Positions 54,236 to 64,000 of a stretch of 64,000 nt of DNA are shown piece after piece. Source of the stretch: Heliocidaris tuberculata (Eukaryota; Echinodermata; Echinoidea; Camarodonta; Echinometridae); assembly GCA_025618425.1 (NCBI GenBank), contig CM046835.1, positions 15,849,020 through 15,913,019 on the forward strand, written 5' to 3'. The notes under the pieces were generated by a model that worked only from the letters and a program-made list of their open reading frames with translations, ran no database searches and was not told where the DNA came from. The stretch's first letter is position 1. The number at the start of each line of letters is the position of its first letter. The position numbers and the translations under genes are program-made.

Positions 54236-56766
54236 GTAAGTAGAGAAAAGAGAAGGCTGGTTGAGGACTTGCCACTTGCCAGAGACAACTAAAGGGACCT
54301 CAGCATGGATCTGTAGCAAGTACAAGTCTGGTCAACCACATTATTCAAATATTGTTTGTTTGTAATGTAGTATAGTAAACAGGGCCTCATGGAAGACCAC
54401 CACTATTGGTGAAAATGTGCCATCCTGTGTAAATATCAGAAAAATGAATAACATAAGCAGTGGAGGTGGCATCATTCACAGATACTGCTGGCCCACCTAT
54501 CGAGGGCTGTAATGGCTTGGCAGGAGGACCACGACTGAGGAACCAGCTGGTTGCGGAGTACACTGCCTGCATAAGGTATTAAAGCCTTGATCATCTCAAA
54601 CATGTTTGGCAAAGATGATTTACTCTCAGAAGCATAAGTTAATAAGCAGTGGTTCTACTTATTTCAACTACAAGCATACATTTAGTGTTGTTCTTCTTGG
54701 GCTGGTTGATGCAAAATTATAACTTCATGTATGTAGAGGTGGCCAATCGGTCCTGTGCAATCTGAACAATCATAACATTTGATCTGGACAAGGTACCTCT
54801 GTAACCACTGTACTGTACATTTTCACTTCACAACTTCCTACATGTAGGTGACCATATAACAGCATCTAAAGGGTAGACCTATCAGGGTCCATGGACACAC
54901 AGGGCATGATATCCCTATAAACTCAGTTATTGGTTAGTTGAAGGCTATCACATTCTCCTCAAAAAGCATACAAGGCAAATGACAAAAGTGATCTTCAGCA
55001 AGCAACTAGAGTGGGTGTTAAACTACAATGTGTTTGAACAGACAACGACATCAAAGAGCAATTCTGTGCAACGTGTCCCGTGCAACATATGACATTTATC
55101 CATATATTTCAACCAAGAACAAAAAATGTTTTGATATGACCATGACCAAATAGTAGTGATACCAGAAAGCACCAATATTCAAAGGTCATACTGAGAGTTT
55201 TCTTCCTTTTTAGACGAATTGTGAGGAAAAAAAAATTGTATGTCGTTCGGGACACATTGCACAGAATTGCAAGAAAGGGTAATATATCTGCCCTCAAAAT
55301 AGTCCTTCAAAAACTTGCCAGGGAAGGTCAACTGCGAAATCACATATGTGCTGGACTGGGTTTCAAGCAGCACATGGACTTCTTTTGACACATGGCAGGA
55401 TCAAGACAGGGTATTGACAGGCCGGATCTTGGTAAACTGGAACAGCCAAGCCACAAAATAAAAGGTACACTCATTCCTGAGTTTGCAAATTATCTTTTAG
55501 TGATCATGAATTCTGTAATCTCATTGGTCAAGAGAGAGAGAGAGACCTTACAAAGAATATAATATTTACCTCAGTAATTTGTCTGATTATTCTCTTTAAA
55601 ATGAAAGCAAATGTGGACTGCACGTCAGGAAAAAAATGGCCAGTGTTACTGCAGTGATGCAGAAATGATATGATTATTTATTGTGACGCAATAATGATTG
55701 TTCAATTTATGAAGACGCGCCACAGTCTTGATTACGTATTTATATTAATAAGAGCACGTAATTTCTGATTTGTTTTGAAAAAATTACTTTCCTTTTTAAC
55801 GTTAGTTTAGGTTTTCATTTTCTTTGGATGTAAACGTGATTTTATCGAAATCTGTGTTTGGACGGATAACAAGTTGTTTTTACATGCCGACTAGAAGTCT
55901 TGAAACCCAATTCAAGCACCAAAATAGTAAGTAGAATAATTCAACTCAATCACTTAATATTATACTGCATGTTTTGGTTTATTATCAATTGATTAAGCAT
56001 CAAATTATAATATTAGACACTATGATCCTCGTATGTAGAATCAATGTTTAAATGTTCCATGTATTTCGTTTCCTACTTTGTTACAGATTGTCATCTCACT
56101 CCGTAGTCTGTACTCACTACGTATACCGTATTCCTGATCACTCCTTATGTATGTTGATTCATGTTAATAAAAGTTATTAACATGCATTTACAAGTACAAT
56201 CAGAGTGTGAATGATGATTTCATGTTGACACGAAACTCCTCTAAGTTGAGGCAGCCACAGCCAGTAATAGGAAAAAAAAATGGCCAGTAATAGGAATTAA
56301 TATTTCAAAGCCCTCCATACATCCAAATGAGGATAAAGTATAAAAGTAGATTGTAATTCAAAATAAATATTACATAGAACTTTCAAACTAACATACAAAA
56401 ACTTGAATCTCACAGCAGGCCACCTTGGTATAAAAGCCATAAAACCATTTGTATAGGACCCAGTCAAAGATGGGAAAGTCTTGCTAGGGATGTGCTGGAG
56501 GAGATTAGGAAACCATTTTGGAAGTTAGTATTGGACATAATTGGGCCCACTCCTCAACAGCTTCAAATGTCTTGTACTCTAGATATTTTCTAGATATTTT
56601 CTAGATATGAGAAAAGCTGGAAAGTAAGATAGATGCTGCCTATTCAATTTTTAAAAAACACAATTCTATTTAAATCCAAAGGGCACCTGTACATTAAGAA
56701 AAGAAACTTGGCGGATCGGAGAATCTGCTGACAGTGTTTGAAGCCTAGATCAGGGTCATGTAGTAG
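54236..56766. other. Unannotated stretch
   Basis: It may contain further decayed retroelement sequence near 54390-54600. A short (GA)n tract lies at 55531-55543. Nothing else is supported. Confidence 0.35.
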
Positions 56767-56982
56767 GGCAATGACTACCAACATCCCCCACAACTTGAGG
56801 CTGCTTTGGACACTGCTGCCCATTACCATGAGCCCCATCATTCCAGAGCTAGCACATGTTGGGACAATGCGAGCCGACATGATGAGAACAGCGAGGATGT
56901 CAACACAGGATCTACTACACAAATGGTTGCAAATGCACTTCTGCTAGCACCTCCAAATATCAGAGAGGAGTTGGGGAGTTGA
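56767..56982 (+). CDS. Stop-free block, possible terminal exon
   Basis: A frame of 71 codons from GGC 56767 to TGA 56982 reads GNDYQHPPQLEAALDTAAHY at the start and MVANALLLAPPNIREELGS at the end, which is protein-like. Another plus-strand frame and two minus-strand frames are also open here, so the block is simply stop-poor. The acceptor would be a weak CATGTAGTAG. Strand and function are uncertain. Confidence 0.25.
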   Translation, partial: GNDYQHPPQLEAALDTAAHYHEPHHSRASTCWDNASRHDENSEDVNTGSTTQMVANALLLAPPNIREELGS

Positions 56983-57404
56983 CAGCTGTAAGGAGGGATA
57001 TTTAAGGTTTTAAAAAAAAACACAATTATGACTAAATTCATAGATTTGAATAATTGCTCTTTCCCACTGTATTAAGAACTCTTTCAACAGACTCTTTTTA
57101 CATTCACCAACTTATCAAAACCTTATACAAAGATTTGCACTCATATGTACAAATAATTTGAAGTAGAATTGAAGAGAAGTACCCTAGCATGTGACAATGA
57201 AATCATAGAGAACAAGAGACATAAGAACAGAGGAAAAACAGTTGGGAACTTCATAATAAGATAGAAGAGAATGTTAAAATGAGGATGTAGATGGGGAGGC
57301 GAGTAATCACCAGGGATGACTAAGATCAAAGTAATAATCAAAGCCTTTCTTAGAGAGAAAAAAAAAATCCAATATTTTGCAGCTGTAAGGAGTTTTGAAA
57401 AAGT

Positions 57405-57595
57405 TAAACAGCATTTTAGCAAAGATCTTAGTATTCTTTGGATACTAATGAAAAAAGGTTCTTCCAAATCTAGAGCTGCACCATTGCCTTCCAAGTAACT
57501 TTCCAGTTATCTAAAGATTTTGGGAAAAACCCTCCGTATTCTTTGGGTATTTGTAAAATTGGATTTCTCGAAATCCAGATCTGCCCCTTTACCTT
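57405..57595 (+). repeat. Dispersed motif, two adjacent copies
   Basis: Two segments (57405-57490 and 57505-57595) share an order of words: TTTTGGGAAAAA-like, then TATTCTTTGGGTA, AAATTGGATTTC, AAATCCAGATCTGC and a CACC/CCTTT tail. Further copies occur at about 58095-58150 (partial) and 59445-59530. The repeat probably belongs to a decayed retroelement. Confidence 0.5.
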
Positions 57596-57750
57596 TTAAA
57601 GTGATTGATTAACTTTGTGAAAAATTGTAAAATCAGCTCAAATGCCAGTGAATTGTGTGCAGTCCTCTAACTACATATATAATTAAGGATATGTGAAAGT
57701 ATGAGAGAAAATGGAAACCGTTTACTATCCTAAAAAAGAGAAAATCGCGA

Positions 57751-57933
57751 TCAATCGCTAGCGCAAGTCGCTCGGCTTCTTCGCTGCGCTGCAGTCACAA
57801 AAACGAAGCACCAGCGCTTGGCGATTTCAGAGCGGGTTTCCAGCCCGTACGGTATTCTGTGATAGAGCGAGGTATGCCTACCGTAAGAGTTCTTTAGGGT
57901 TCGGTGGTACTCTATCCCGACATCAATGTTCAA
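57751..57933 (-). other. GC-rich island with an open frame
   Basis: A 60-codon frame lies in a CG-rich patch within AT-rich surroundings. I see no domain or splice site and do not call a gene. Confidence 0.25.
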
Positions 57934-58154
57934 TTGTAGATATCTTGATATATAAACGACCGATCAGCTTATAAAACTCAGGCGATTCCTGTCTGAGCTA
58001 AAGGTTTGCAATTATGATTACAGCATTAGCTGGAACAGTGATTTTTTTTTTCAATCCTGGGCAAAGTTAATCAATGCCTTTAAGCATAGTACGAGTTATC
58101 CAACAATTTTTGGATAGTCTTTCAGTATTCTTCAAATATTTACAAAATGTTACA

Positions 58155-58520
58155 TCAAAAACCCATCCCAATAAAATGTGGGTTTCCACAGGGTAGTATT
58201 ATAGGAGGCATTCTTTTCATGAGCTACATCAATGATATGTGTATTTGTGTGGAAAATTCTTAATTAGTTCTGTATGCTGTATGCTCCTATATTCAGACAT
58301 GAATCCTATGTTAATTGAAGAAAAACTTTGTAAAGGAAGAATTGTCACGACATGTTGCTTGGACGACAGATAATGAGCTTTCTTCACATCTAGGGAAAAC
58401 CGAACGCATTTTGTTCTGTACTAAAGGAAAATTGAAAAAATACTGCAGAACTCAAGGAAACATAAAACAATCAATATAGAGAGAAAAGAATTGGTGAAAT
58501 ATCTAGGAATTAGTTAAAGG
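58155..58520 (+). pseudogene. LINE reverse-transcriptase fragment, degenerate
   Basis: One frame reads PIPIKCGFPQGSIIGGILFM then SYINDM, the reverse-transcriptase motif normally written as G-x-PQGS-x-LGP-L-F-x-x-Y-IND; the catalytic FADD/YADD region is lost (LYAVC after an in-frame stop at 58261). Further on WTTDNELSSHLGKTERILFC and, in a shifted frame, KELVKYLGI match the downstream part of the same domain. There is at least one stop and two frameshifts, so it is inactive. Confidence 0.8.
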
Positions 58521-59713
58521 AAGCCTCCCCAGTTCCCTTAAGAAATAAATTTAGTTATTATGAGAGATTTATTGTATTCTTGCCTATTAATCTGCAAACT
58601 TCCCAACCAAAGTGTACGAGAGAGGAATAAAGGAAGATATTCTTAGGCGTAATGTAAAGTTTCTCAGCACGACATAGGCATCTCCATTTATTTGATAATG
58701 TGACGAACTAAGCGAAGCTGTTTATTAAGTAAACATATTCAGATTCATGGATGCTTCCTTCCCACGTGTTTGGTGGTGATGTATTTCATTCACCTGCTAT
58801 TATCATGATTCATTTATACTATAAATGATACAAGGCAAATTGCATACATAAGTTGTTGCTCTTCTGGGGTGAAACTTAAGGTTTCGCACAAATCAAATAT
58901 ATTTGTCAACTGCTATATTTTAGTATTTTTTTAATGAATGAGTTATAATTTTTCTCCGTTCATATAATTTTCACCAGATGTTATTTTACCTTCTCAGCTT
59001 TGATTTTCCTTTACTGAAACGTAAAGGTTTTGTTACTGAATTAAAATGTCTCTCGAGCTAGAGCTTGGCCCATATAAATGTACAACTTCGCCTGTATGTC
59101 ACATTATCAAGAAAATGGCTGCACCCATATCATGCTAAAAGACCTTGTATCACACCAAGAATATCTTCAGTTATATATCTCTTGTAAAGTTTTGTACAGA
59201 ATATTGTATATCAATAGGCAGGGAAAAATTCATCTTTCAGCATACCTACACTTATTCTTTGGGGTGAGGTTTCCTTTAACGAGTGATCTTTCATATACAG
59301 TACTAGCACAGTCTATTATAAAAAAGGGAAATGCTCTCATAAAGTTTTGTACAGGTATAAAAAATGTGTGAATTTGAAGTCAAGGCATATATTATGATTC
59401 AATTTCATACACAATTTGTTCCATTATTAAAATGAGCTTAGTAGCAGTTTTGGAAAAATCTTTCAGTATTTTTTGGCTATTTGCAAAATGGATTTTGCTA
59501 AATCCAGAGCTGGACCTTTTCTTTCTGAGGCTGAAGTGGAAGGGTAAAATAGATGTCTTACTAAAACCATTTAAGACAAGCTCAAAGACCAGACTTACAA
59601 GATTAATTTTAAGGAACAAGAGTGAATGAGAAGATCTTCAATCATTCAATCTCAAAGAACATGGTGGAGGATGCCATTCTTGAACAATTTCAGGATAGAG
59701 CAAATCAAGAGAA
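58521..59713. other. Unannotated stretch
   Basis: It may contain additional decayed LINE sequence directly after 58520. One more copy of the dispersed motif is at 59445-59530. Confidence 0.35.
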
Positions 59714-59865
59714 CAGGGCCCCGTTTCATAAAACTTGTTATCAATAACAAGTTACAATAACTGTTATAAGCTACTGAAATCCTTGCATCTGAATGGCCGA
59801 GAGCAAGTTTGTCATAGAAACGTGGCAGTTGTAATTGATAGAAAGTTTTATGACACAGGGCCCAG
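59714..59865. mobile_element. Small MITE with GGGCCC ends
   Basis: CAGGGCCCCGTTTCATAAAA on the left is matched by an inverted TTTTATGACACAGGGCCC on the right, about 150 bp apart. It resembles the nested element at 19989-20136 in its ends but not in its interior. Confidence 0.65.
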
Positions 59866-59928
59866 AAGGGCTTGAAGAATCAGTGCATGGGAGCAAATGG
59901 AAGATACATGCAAAAAGAGGGGACATAA

Positions 59929-60135
59929 TTAAGGAAGGAGAAGAATAGGACTGGAGGTCAGCTGAAGGTGACAGTTTCAATACTGACCTCCCTCATCCAC
60001 GACATGCTCCACACATTCTCTATCCAGATAAACAACCCTTCTGATGATGGTGCAGAGATAAGAACCAATTCTTCCACTGATGAAAGAACAATCAACATTG
60101 AGGATACCGGAAGGGTCAAGACAATGACTAAATAG
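59929..60135 (+). CDS. Candidate terminal exon with a partial duplicate
   Basis: The frame is open for 68 codons to TAG 60133-60135 and reads VSILTSLIHDMLHTFSIQ then NNPSDDGAEIRTNSSTDERT. A possible acceptor (CACATTCTCTATCCAG) ends at 60025. A diverged copy of the first part is at 60250-60357 (SLLTSLIHDMLSNDFIQIST). The opposite strand is also open, but with hydrophobic, shadow-like text. Family unknown; it may be part of a repeated element. Confidence 0.3.
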   Translation, partial: LRKEKNRTGGQLKVTVSILTSLIHDMLHTFSIQINNPSDDGAEIRTNSSTDERTINIEDTGRVKTMTK

Positions 60136-60249
60136 TATTTCATTGATTTATGAACAGTTTCATAACCGATGAAAAAACTGAAGGGACTGAAATGAATGAA
60201 AACTCAGGCCACGAAAGAGTGGAGTACCTACAAAAAGGAGGTAGATAGA

Positions 60250-60357
60250 ACTGGAGGAGGTCAGGTACCAGTAGAAGTGACAGTTTTCACTTCTGACCTC
60301 CCTCATCCATGACATGCTTTCTAATGACTTCATTCAAATCAGCACTCTTTTTCCAAA
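60250..60357 (+). repeat. Duplicate of 59948-60010
   Basis: It shares CTGGAGG, AGGTCAG, GTGACAGTTT and CTGACCTCCCTCATCCA with the upstream segment at a spacing of about 300 bp. A one-base difference puts the shared peptide in another local frame. Confidence 0.5.
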
Positions 60358-60700
60358 GGCACATTAATCTCAATTTCCCCTGCATACTTGAATTCTCAGA
60401 TTTGCTTTGCTGCTGAAAAAGTGTTTACGCTTTGCTACATGTCATAACAATTTACAAATGTACATGCAGTAATTTCTTCCTTTTTAAAGATATACACCCT
60501 CTACTTGTTCATTCACTTTTAACATAAACATATGATGAAGACTGGACAGGGGAGTTAAAGTTTTTCAATATCCCTAAGCTTATGAACATGATTTCTTAAG
60601 TACCCAACATTGATTCTTACATTTCAAGCCAACTTCTATTTCCATATCAATTTGCATAGATTGTTCATTCTAGTTCCTGCAAACCATAGGCAAGCTTTAA

Positions 60701-61135
60701 AGGGAAAGTCCACCCTGGTATTAAGTTGATTTGAATAAATCAAGGAAACTGAGAGAAACAGATTAGTGAAAGTTTGAGCAAAATCCGAAAAGAAATAAGA
60801 AAGTTATGAAATTTTGAAGTTGTAATCAATCAAACACAAATTGGTAACTCCATGACATATCTTGCGAGCTCCTCTCCCATTTGCTCAGTACATAAAATTT
60901 TCATAAATTTTCATTTTCTTAAGTTTTTGAGGAAGGAATAAATTTGTTTCATACAGGTTTCGTGTAAAAACAAATGAGCAATGATTATATCTAAGGTGCA
61001 TGCATGATTGACTATTTTCTTAAGAGAAAATGGAAATTAATGATTTTTGGGGTACAGGGCAAATGGGAGAGGAGCTCGCAAGATAATTTTTCTGCTTCTT
61101 TTAAAACAAACGTGTAATCAGGGTGGACTTTCCCT
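60701..61135. mobile_element. TTAA-flanked element, family B, copy 1
   Basis: Ends AGGGAAAGTCCACCCTG and, inverted, CAGGGTGGACTTTCCCT lie between TTAA at 60697-60700 and 61136-61139. The subterminal block AGTGAAAGTTTGAGCAAAAT then AAGAAAGTTATGA is shared with families A and C. A second copy begins at 63535. Confidence 0.85.
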
Positions 61136-61139
61136 TTAA

Positions 61140-61632
61140 TACAAAGGGAAGACCTTGTAAACTTGAATATAAAAATGTGGACCTCCCTCTTTTCGACCGA
61201 GTTTCAAATCTGCCGTCCAAAATATGCATTATTATGAGAGATATATTCAAACTTGAATGTATAGCAAAGCATACCTAAACAGCTACCAGTGTCACAAAAT
61301 GAAGGAAACTATTCATTTTACCCAATGACTACTGAATTCTGAATAACACAGGAACCACTCCAGTCTGGTAGGCAATGGGTCCAATTCTGTGCAGAGATCC
61401 AGAAGCTACCTCTCTGTTTACAAACAGAGTGAAAATCAGTTTAAACTTCGTAAGAAGGTGAACTTTCAATGGAGTATGAACGATTTGACTTGATGAGTAT
61501 GAACTCATCAAGTCAATGAACTCATCAAGTCAAATGTAGGAAAATGCTAAAGTACAGTACCGTGTAATTTCATAAAACAGTAAACAGCTAACTGTGGAAG
61601 AACCGACATGACATAATGAAAGAGAGCTACCG
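61140..61632. other. 3' flank of the minus-strand gene, with a foldback
   Basis: GACTTGATGAGT, ACTCATCAAGTC and a second AACTCATCAAGTC lie at 61488-61536, giving a hairpin plus a tandem copy. This would fall in the 3' UTR or flank of the gene ending at 61633. Confidence 0.4.
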
Positions 61633-62651
61633 CTATGAGTCTTCTCCTGTCTGTTTTGGAAGAGTTGGTGCTTTAGTGATGTAGTCACTGGTCGAAAATA
61701 CTTCAGGGGCAGTAAACTTTTTCTGCTTGGGAGTGGTGCCTTTCTTCTGTTAAAAAAAAGGAAAAAAAGGATGGGAGTAAAGAGTATTTATTTTGTTGAG
61801 CATGAGCATGTAAACAAATAAGAAAAAAAAAATCATAGAATAATGATGATAAGCTCTTCAAGGGTACAATCTCAATATTTTGTGCTCTCAGTAAAATGTT
61901 ACCTGATCAAAGGGTTTGATTCCTATCAAATTTGCTTTAGTCCAAACAAATGGAATTTAACCCCCCCCCCCAAAAAAAAAAAAAAAGAAGAAAAGAATAG
62001 GGGGTCTATAATCTTTATTTTGATCATTAGAACTATCCTGCCTCTAATATACCAGTAAATAAATTGTGTTCATGTGAAATATTAAACTATTCAAAATTTT
62101 GAGTTTTTAACTCATTTTCAGGGAAACTACTTTTGTCAACATGTTTTTGATATTTTTTACTTGAAGAAAAAAAAAAAATCACTTTTGTGTTATACATATA
62201 TAGCAGAATCCTCTCATCATATATAATGGTACTGCCAAGTGAATAGATCAAACCACTCATGGTTTCCGCCCAACACTCTGGGTTGAGTGTCACTTTCACA
62301 CCCAGCATTATTTTCATAACCGAGGTTCAGGATCTCACCCCGACAAGCCCCCATAACTGGTATTTTCCACCACTCTGATAGGGCTGGCTACAACCCTGGT
62401 CATTTTCATTACAAAACTGCATCAGATTTGTTTTTCTTTTTTTTTAACTGAACACAGAAAGCTTTCAGACAAAATTTTCAAACAGCTTTTGGATGAAAAA
62501 TAAAAACTCTCAAGAATATCTGACTTACTGAAAAAAGTGGAAAAGAACTGAACAGCGACTTGATTGAATTTAGAGTCCCTAGATCTTTCTCTGCTGCATT
62601 GACGAGCTCTTCATAGGCATCAACGTTCTTTCTTACAACCGATACAAATTC
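61633..62651 (-). CDS. Last two coding exons of an unidentified gene
   Basis: Exon 62651-62529 follows a good acceptor (TTTATATTGCAG) and encodes 41 residues, EFVSVVRKNVDAYEELVNAA then EKDLGTLNSIKSLFSSFPLFS, ending at donor TTCA|GTAAGT. Exon 61746-61633 follows a very strong acceptor (CTTTTTTTTAACAG), adds KKGTTPKQKKFTAPEVFSTS and 17 more residues, and stops with TAG. Both junctions are phase 0 and both exons are in the only open frame. The first exon looks amphipathic-helical; the tail is basic then polar. I recognise no family. Upstream exons lie beyond 64000 or were not found. Confidence 0.65.
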
Positions 62652-62654
62652 CTG

Positions 62655-63534
62655 CAATATAAAAATGATGAAATAAACATCGAATTGAATAGTGATTACA
62701 ATATTTCTGGTATAAACACTGTCTACTTTTAAATCATTCTGCCTTTAAAAGAAACAATATATGTAGGCCTAACATCATAGTCAATATCAAACAAACTACC
62801 ATCAAGACTAGGTATCTCATTTTTGTAGCTAGGGCCAACATAAATTTGAACTGAATGTATATTATGGATACTTATTTGGACAAGGGTTAAAATGGTTGGG
62901 ACCACATCTGATCGGGTCAGAATGATTCAGTGTTAATGGTCGTGCTCTTTTCTGGGGCTGTATTAATATATATCTTCAATAGATCTTGATGGTATACTTT
63001 CATTTTACTGTCCCCAAGGACAGAACTAAAATGCAAAGGCCACTTGGGGGTCAAACTATCCCAACAGCAATTTTATTCCTTTGCAATTCTTTGAGAGAAA
63101 TTGCCTTTTTTTTCATTTATAAAGCCCACCTTAAAGGGTACCATCACCAAAAAATACTTTGCTCTGTATGTCAGAGGTTCCATGCCATTATACTATGTTC
63201 AAAACATGGGCTTCAAATATTACTTATTTAAAGAGATATTGCAAGTTTAATTACACTCTCTATAAGCATAAACGCGACTCGTGATTAGCGACTCGGGATT
63301 AGACTACTCAACGCACCCGTATGCGCTCGCCAACATAAGGGCTCGCGTGGAACAAAACTCGGAGTTCGGTTCTGTGCGAGCACCTTAATGTTATCCCTTT
63401 TTTCCTTCATACTCCTTAACTGTTGACCTATAGAATGCTAGATAAAGTTCTTTGAGTTTAATTTTATACTTTCTAGCAGTATACAAATTATTTTTTCAGG
63501 TGGTTGGTACACTTTAAGATTTAAAGCGAAATTC
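62655..63534. other. Intron of the minus-strand gene, no further exon found
   Basis: No minus-strand exon with both splice sites was recognised. A plus-strand frame at 62986-63231 has no support. Confidence 0.35.
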
Positions 63535-64000
63535 CACCCTGGTAGGAAGGTGATTTTAATAAAAGGAGAAAAATGAGAGAAACAGAGTAGTGAAAGTTTG
63601 AGCAAAATCCGATAAGAAATAAGAAAGTTATGAATTTTGAAGTTGTAATCAAACACAAATTGGCAATTTTGTGACGTATCTTGTGAGCTCCTCTCCCATT
63701 TCCTCAGTACAGAAAACTTTATAAATTTTCATTTTCTTAGTTTTTGATGAAGGAATAGATTTGTTTCATACAGGTTATAAAAACATATGTTTTTTTTGTA
63801 TGAGCAATGATTATATCTAAGGTGCACGTATGATTGAATATTTTCTTATAGAGAAAATGGAAATTAATGATCTTTGGGGTACAGGCAAAATGGGGGAGGA
63901 GTTCGCAAGATACGTCATGGAGTTGCCAATTTGTGTTTGATTGATTACAACTTCAAAAATTTGTAACTTTCTTATTTATTATTGGATTCTGCTCAAACCT
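63535..64000. mobile_element. TTAA-flanked element, family B, copy 2 (cut by window end)
   Basis: After TTAA at 63531-63534 the sequence AGCGAAATTCCACCCTGG begins a copy of 60701-61135, with the same subterminal block and the words GAGCTCCTCTCCCATT. The inverted arm is well under way at 63890-64000, but the right terminus is outside the window. Confidence 0.8.

Noticed and set aside
54235..54242. GTAAGT as a functional donor of a host gene exon
   Set aside because: The preceding text needs a frameshift and resembles a repeated retroelement domain, so the donor is probably incidental.
1..64000. CRISPR array, prokaryotic operon or integrated virus
   Set aside because: No regular spacer array, ribosome-binding-site-led gene string, or viral structural or replicase gene was seen; repeats are transposon-like and genes are spliced.

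Overview
The window looks like nuclear DNA of a marine deuterostome, most likely an echinoderm and probably a sea urchin. It is AT-rich, has intron-split genes, is scattered with the palindrome TACATGTA, and carries tRNA-derived SINEs and many TTAA-flanked miniature elements of a type I associate with sea urchin assemblies. The species call is an inference from repeat style and from one gene; no prokaryotic or viral genome organisation is seen.

The one gene I recognise firmly is an intact, intronless FRAT/GBP homologue (GSK-3 binding protein, a positive regulator of Wnt/beta-catenin signalling) at 42558-42989 (+). It is followed by about 4.2 kb of almost repeat-free DNA ending in two AATAAA signals, probably its 3' UTR. 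Other gene pieces were found from splice sites plus open frames and are not identified: a four-exon minus-strand gene at 36299-38830 that seems to encode a 53-residue microprotein; the last two coding exons of a minus-strand gene at 61633-62651; a terminal minus-strand exon at 15932-16126 with a second spliced exon at 19450-19514; and a plus-strand exon pair at 5321-5544 joined in frame across a 67-bp intron. Several weaker exon candidates are listed with low confidence.

Most of the rest is mobile-element DNA. At least eight families of TTAA-flanked non-autonomous elements (called A to H here) are present, several in two or three copies, some nested or abutting. There is an 816-bp almost perfect palindrome with an exact 9-bp target duplication (24421-25254), a 2.1-kb TA-flanked element (29276-31408), a hAT-like element with an exact 8-bp duplication (34667-35109), and a nest of elements at 39088-41240 that includes a TIR element carrying a SAP-domain exon. 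Retroelements appear as SINEs (17093-17462, 32745-32880, 53395-53548) and decayed LINE reverse-transcriptase pieces (23331-23548, 54040-54235, 58155-58520).

Layout: 1-5800 elements H and A plus exon-like sequence; 5.8-15 kb mostly elements E, F, H and plain AT-rich DNA; 15.9-19.5 kb unknown minus-strand exons; 19.8-35 kb dense elements and C-tract arrays; 36.3-39 kb microprotein gene; 39-41.8 kb nested elements; 42-47.3 kb FRAT/GBP; 47.4-61 kb elements and LINE debris; 61.6-62.7 kb end of an unknown gene. The genes do not form an evident pathway or cluster.
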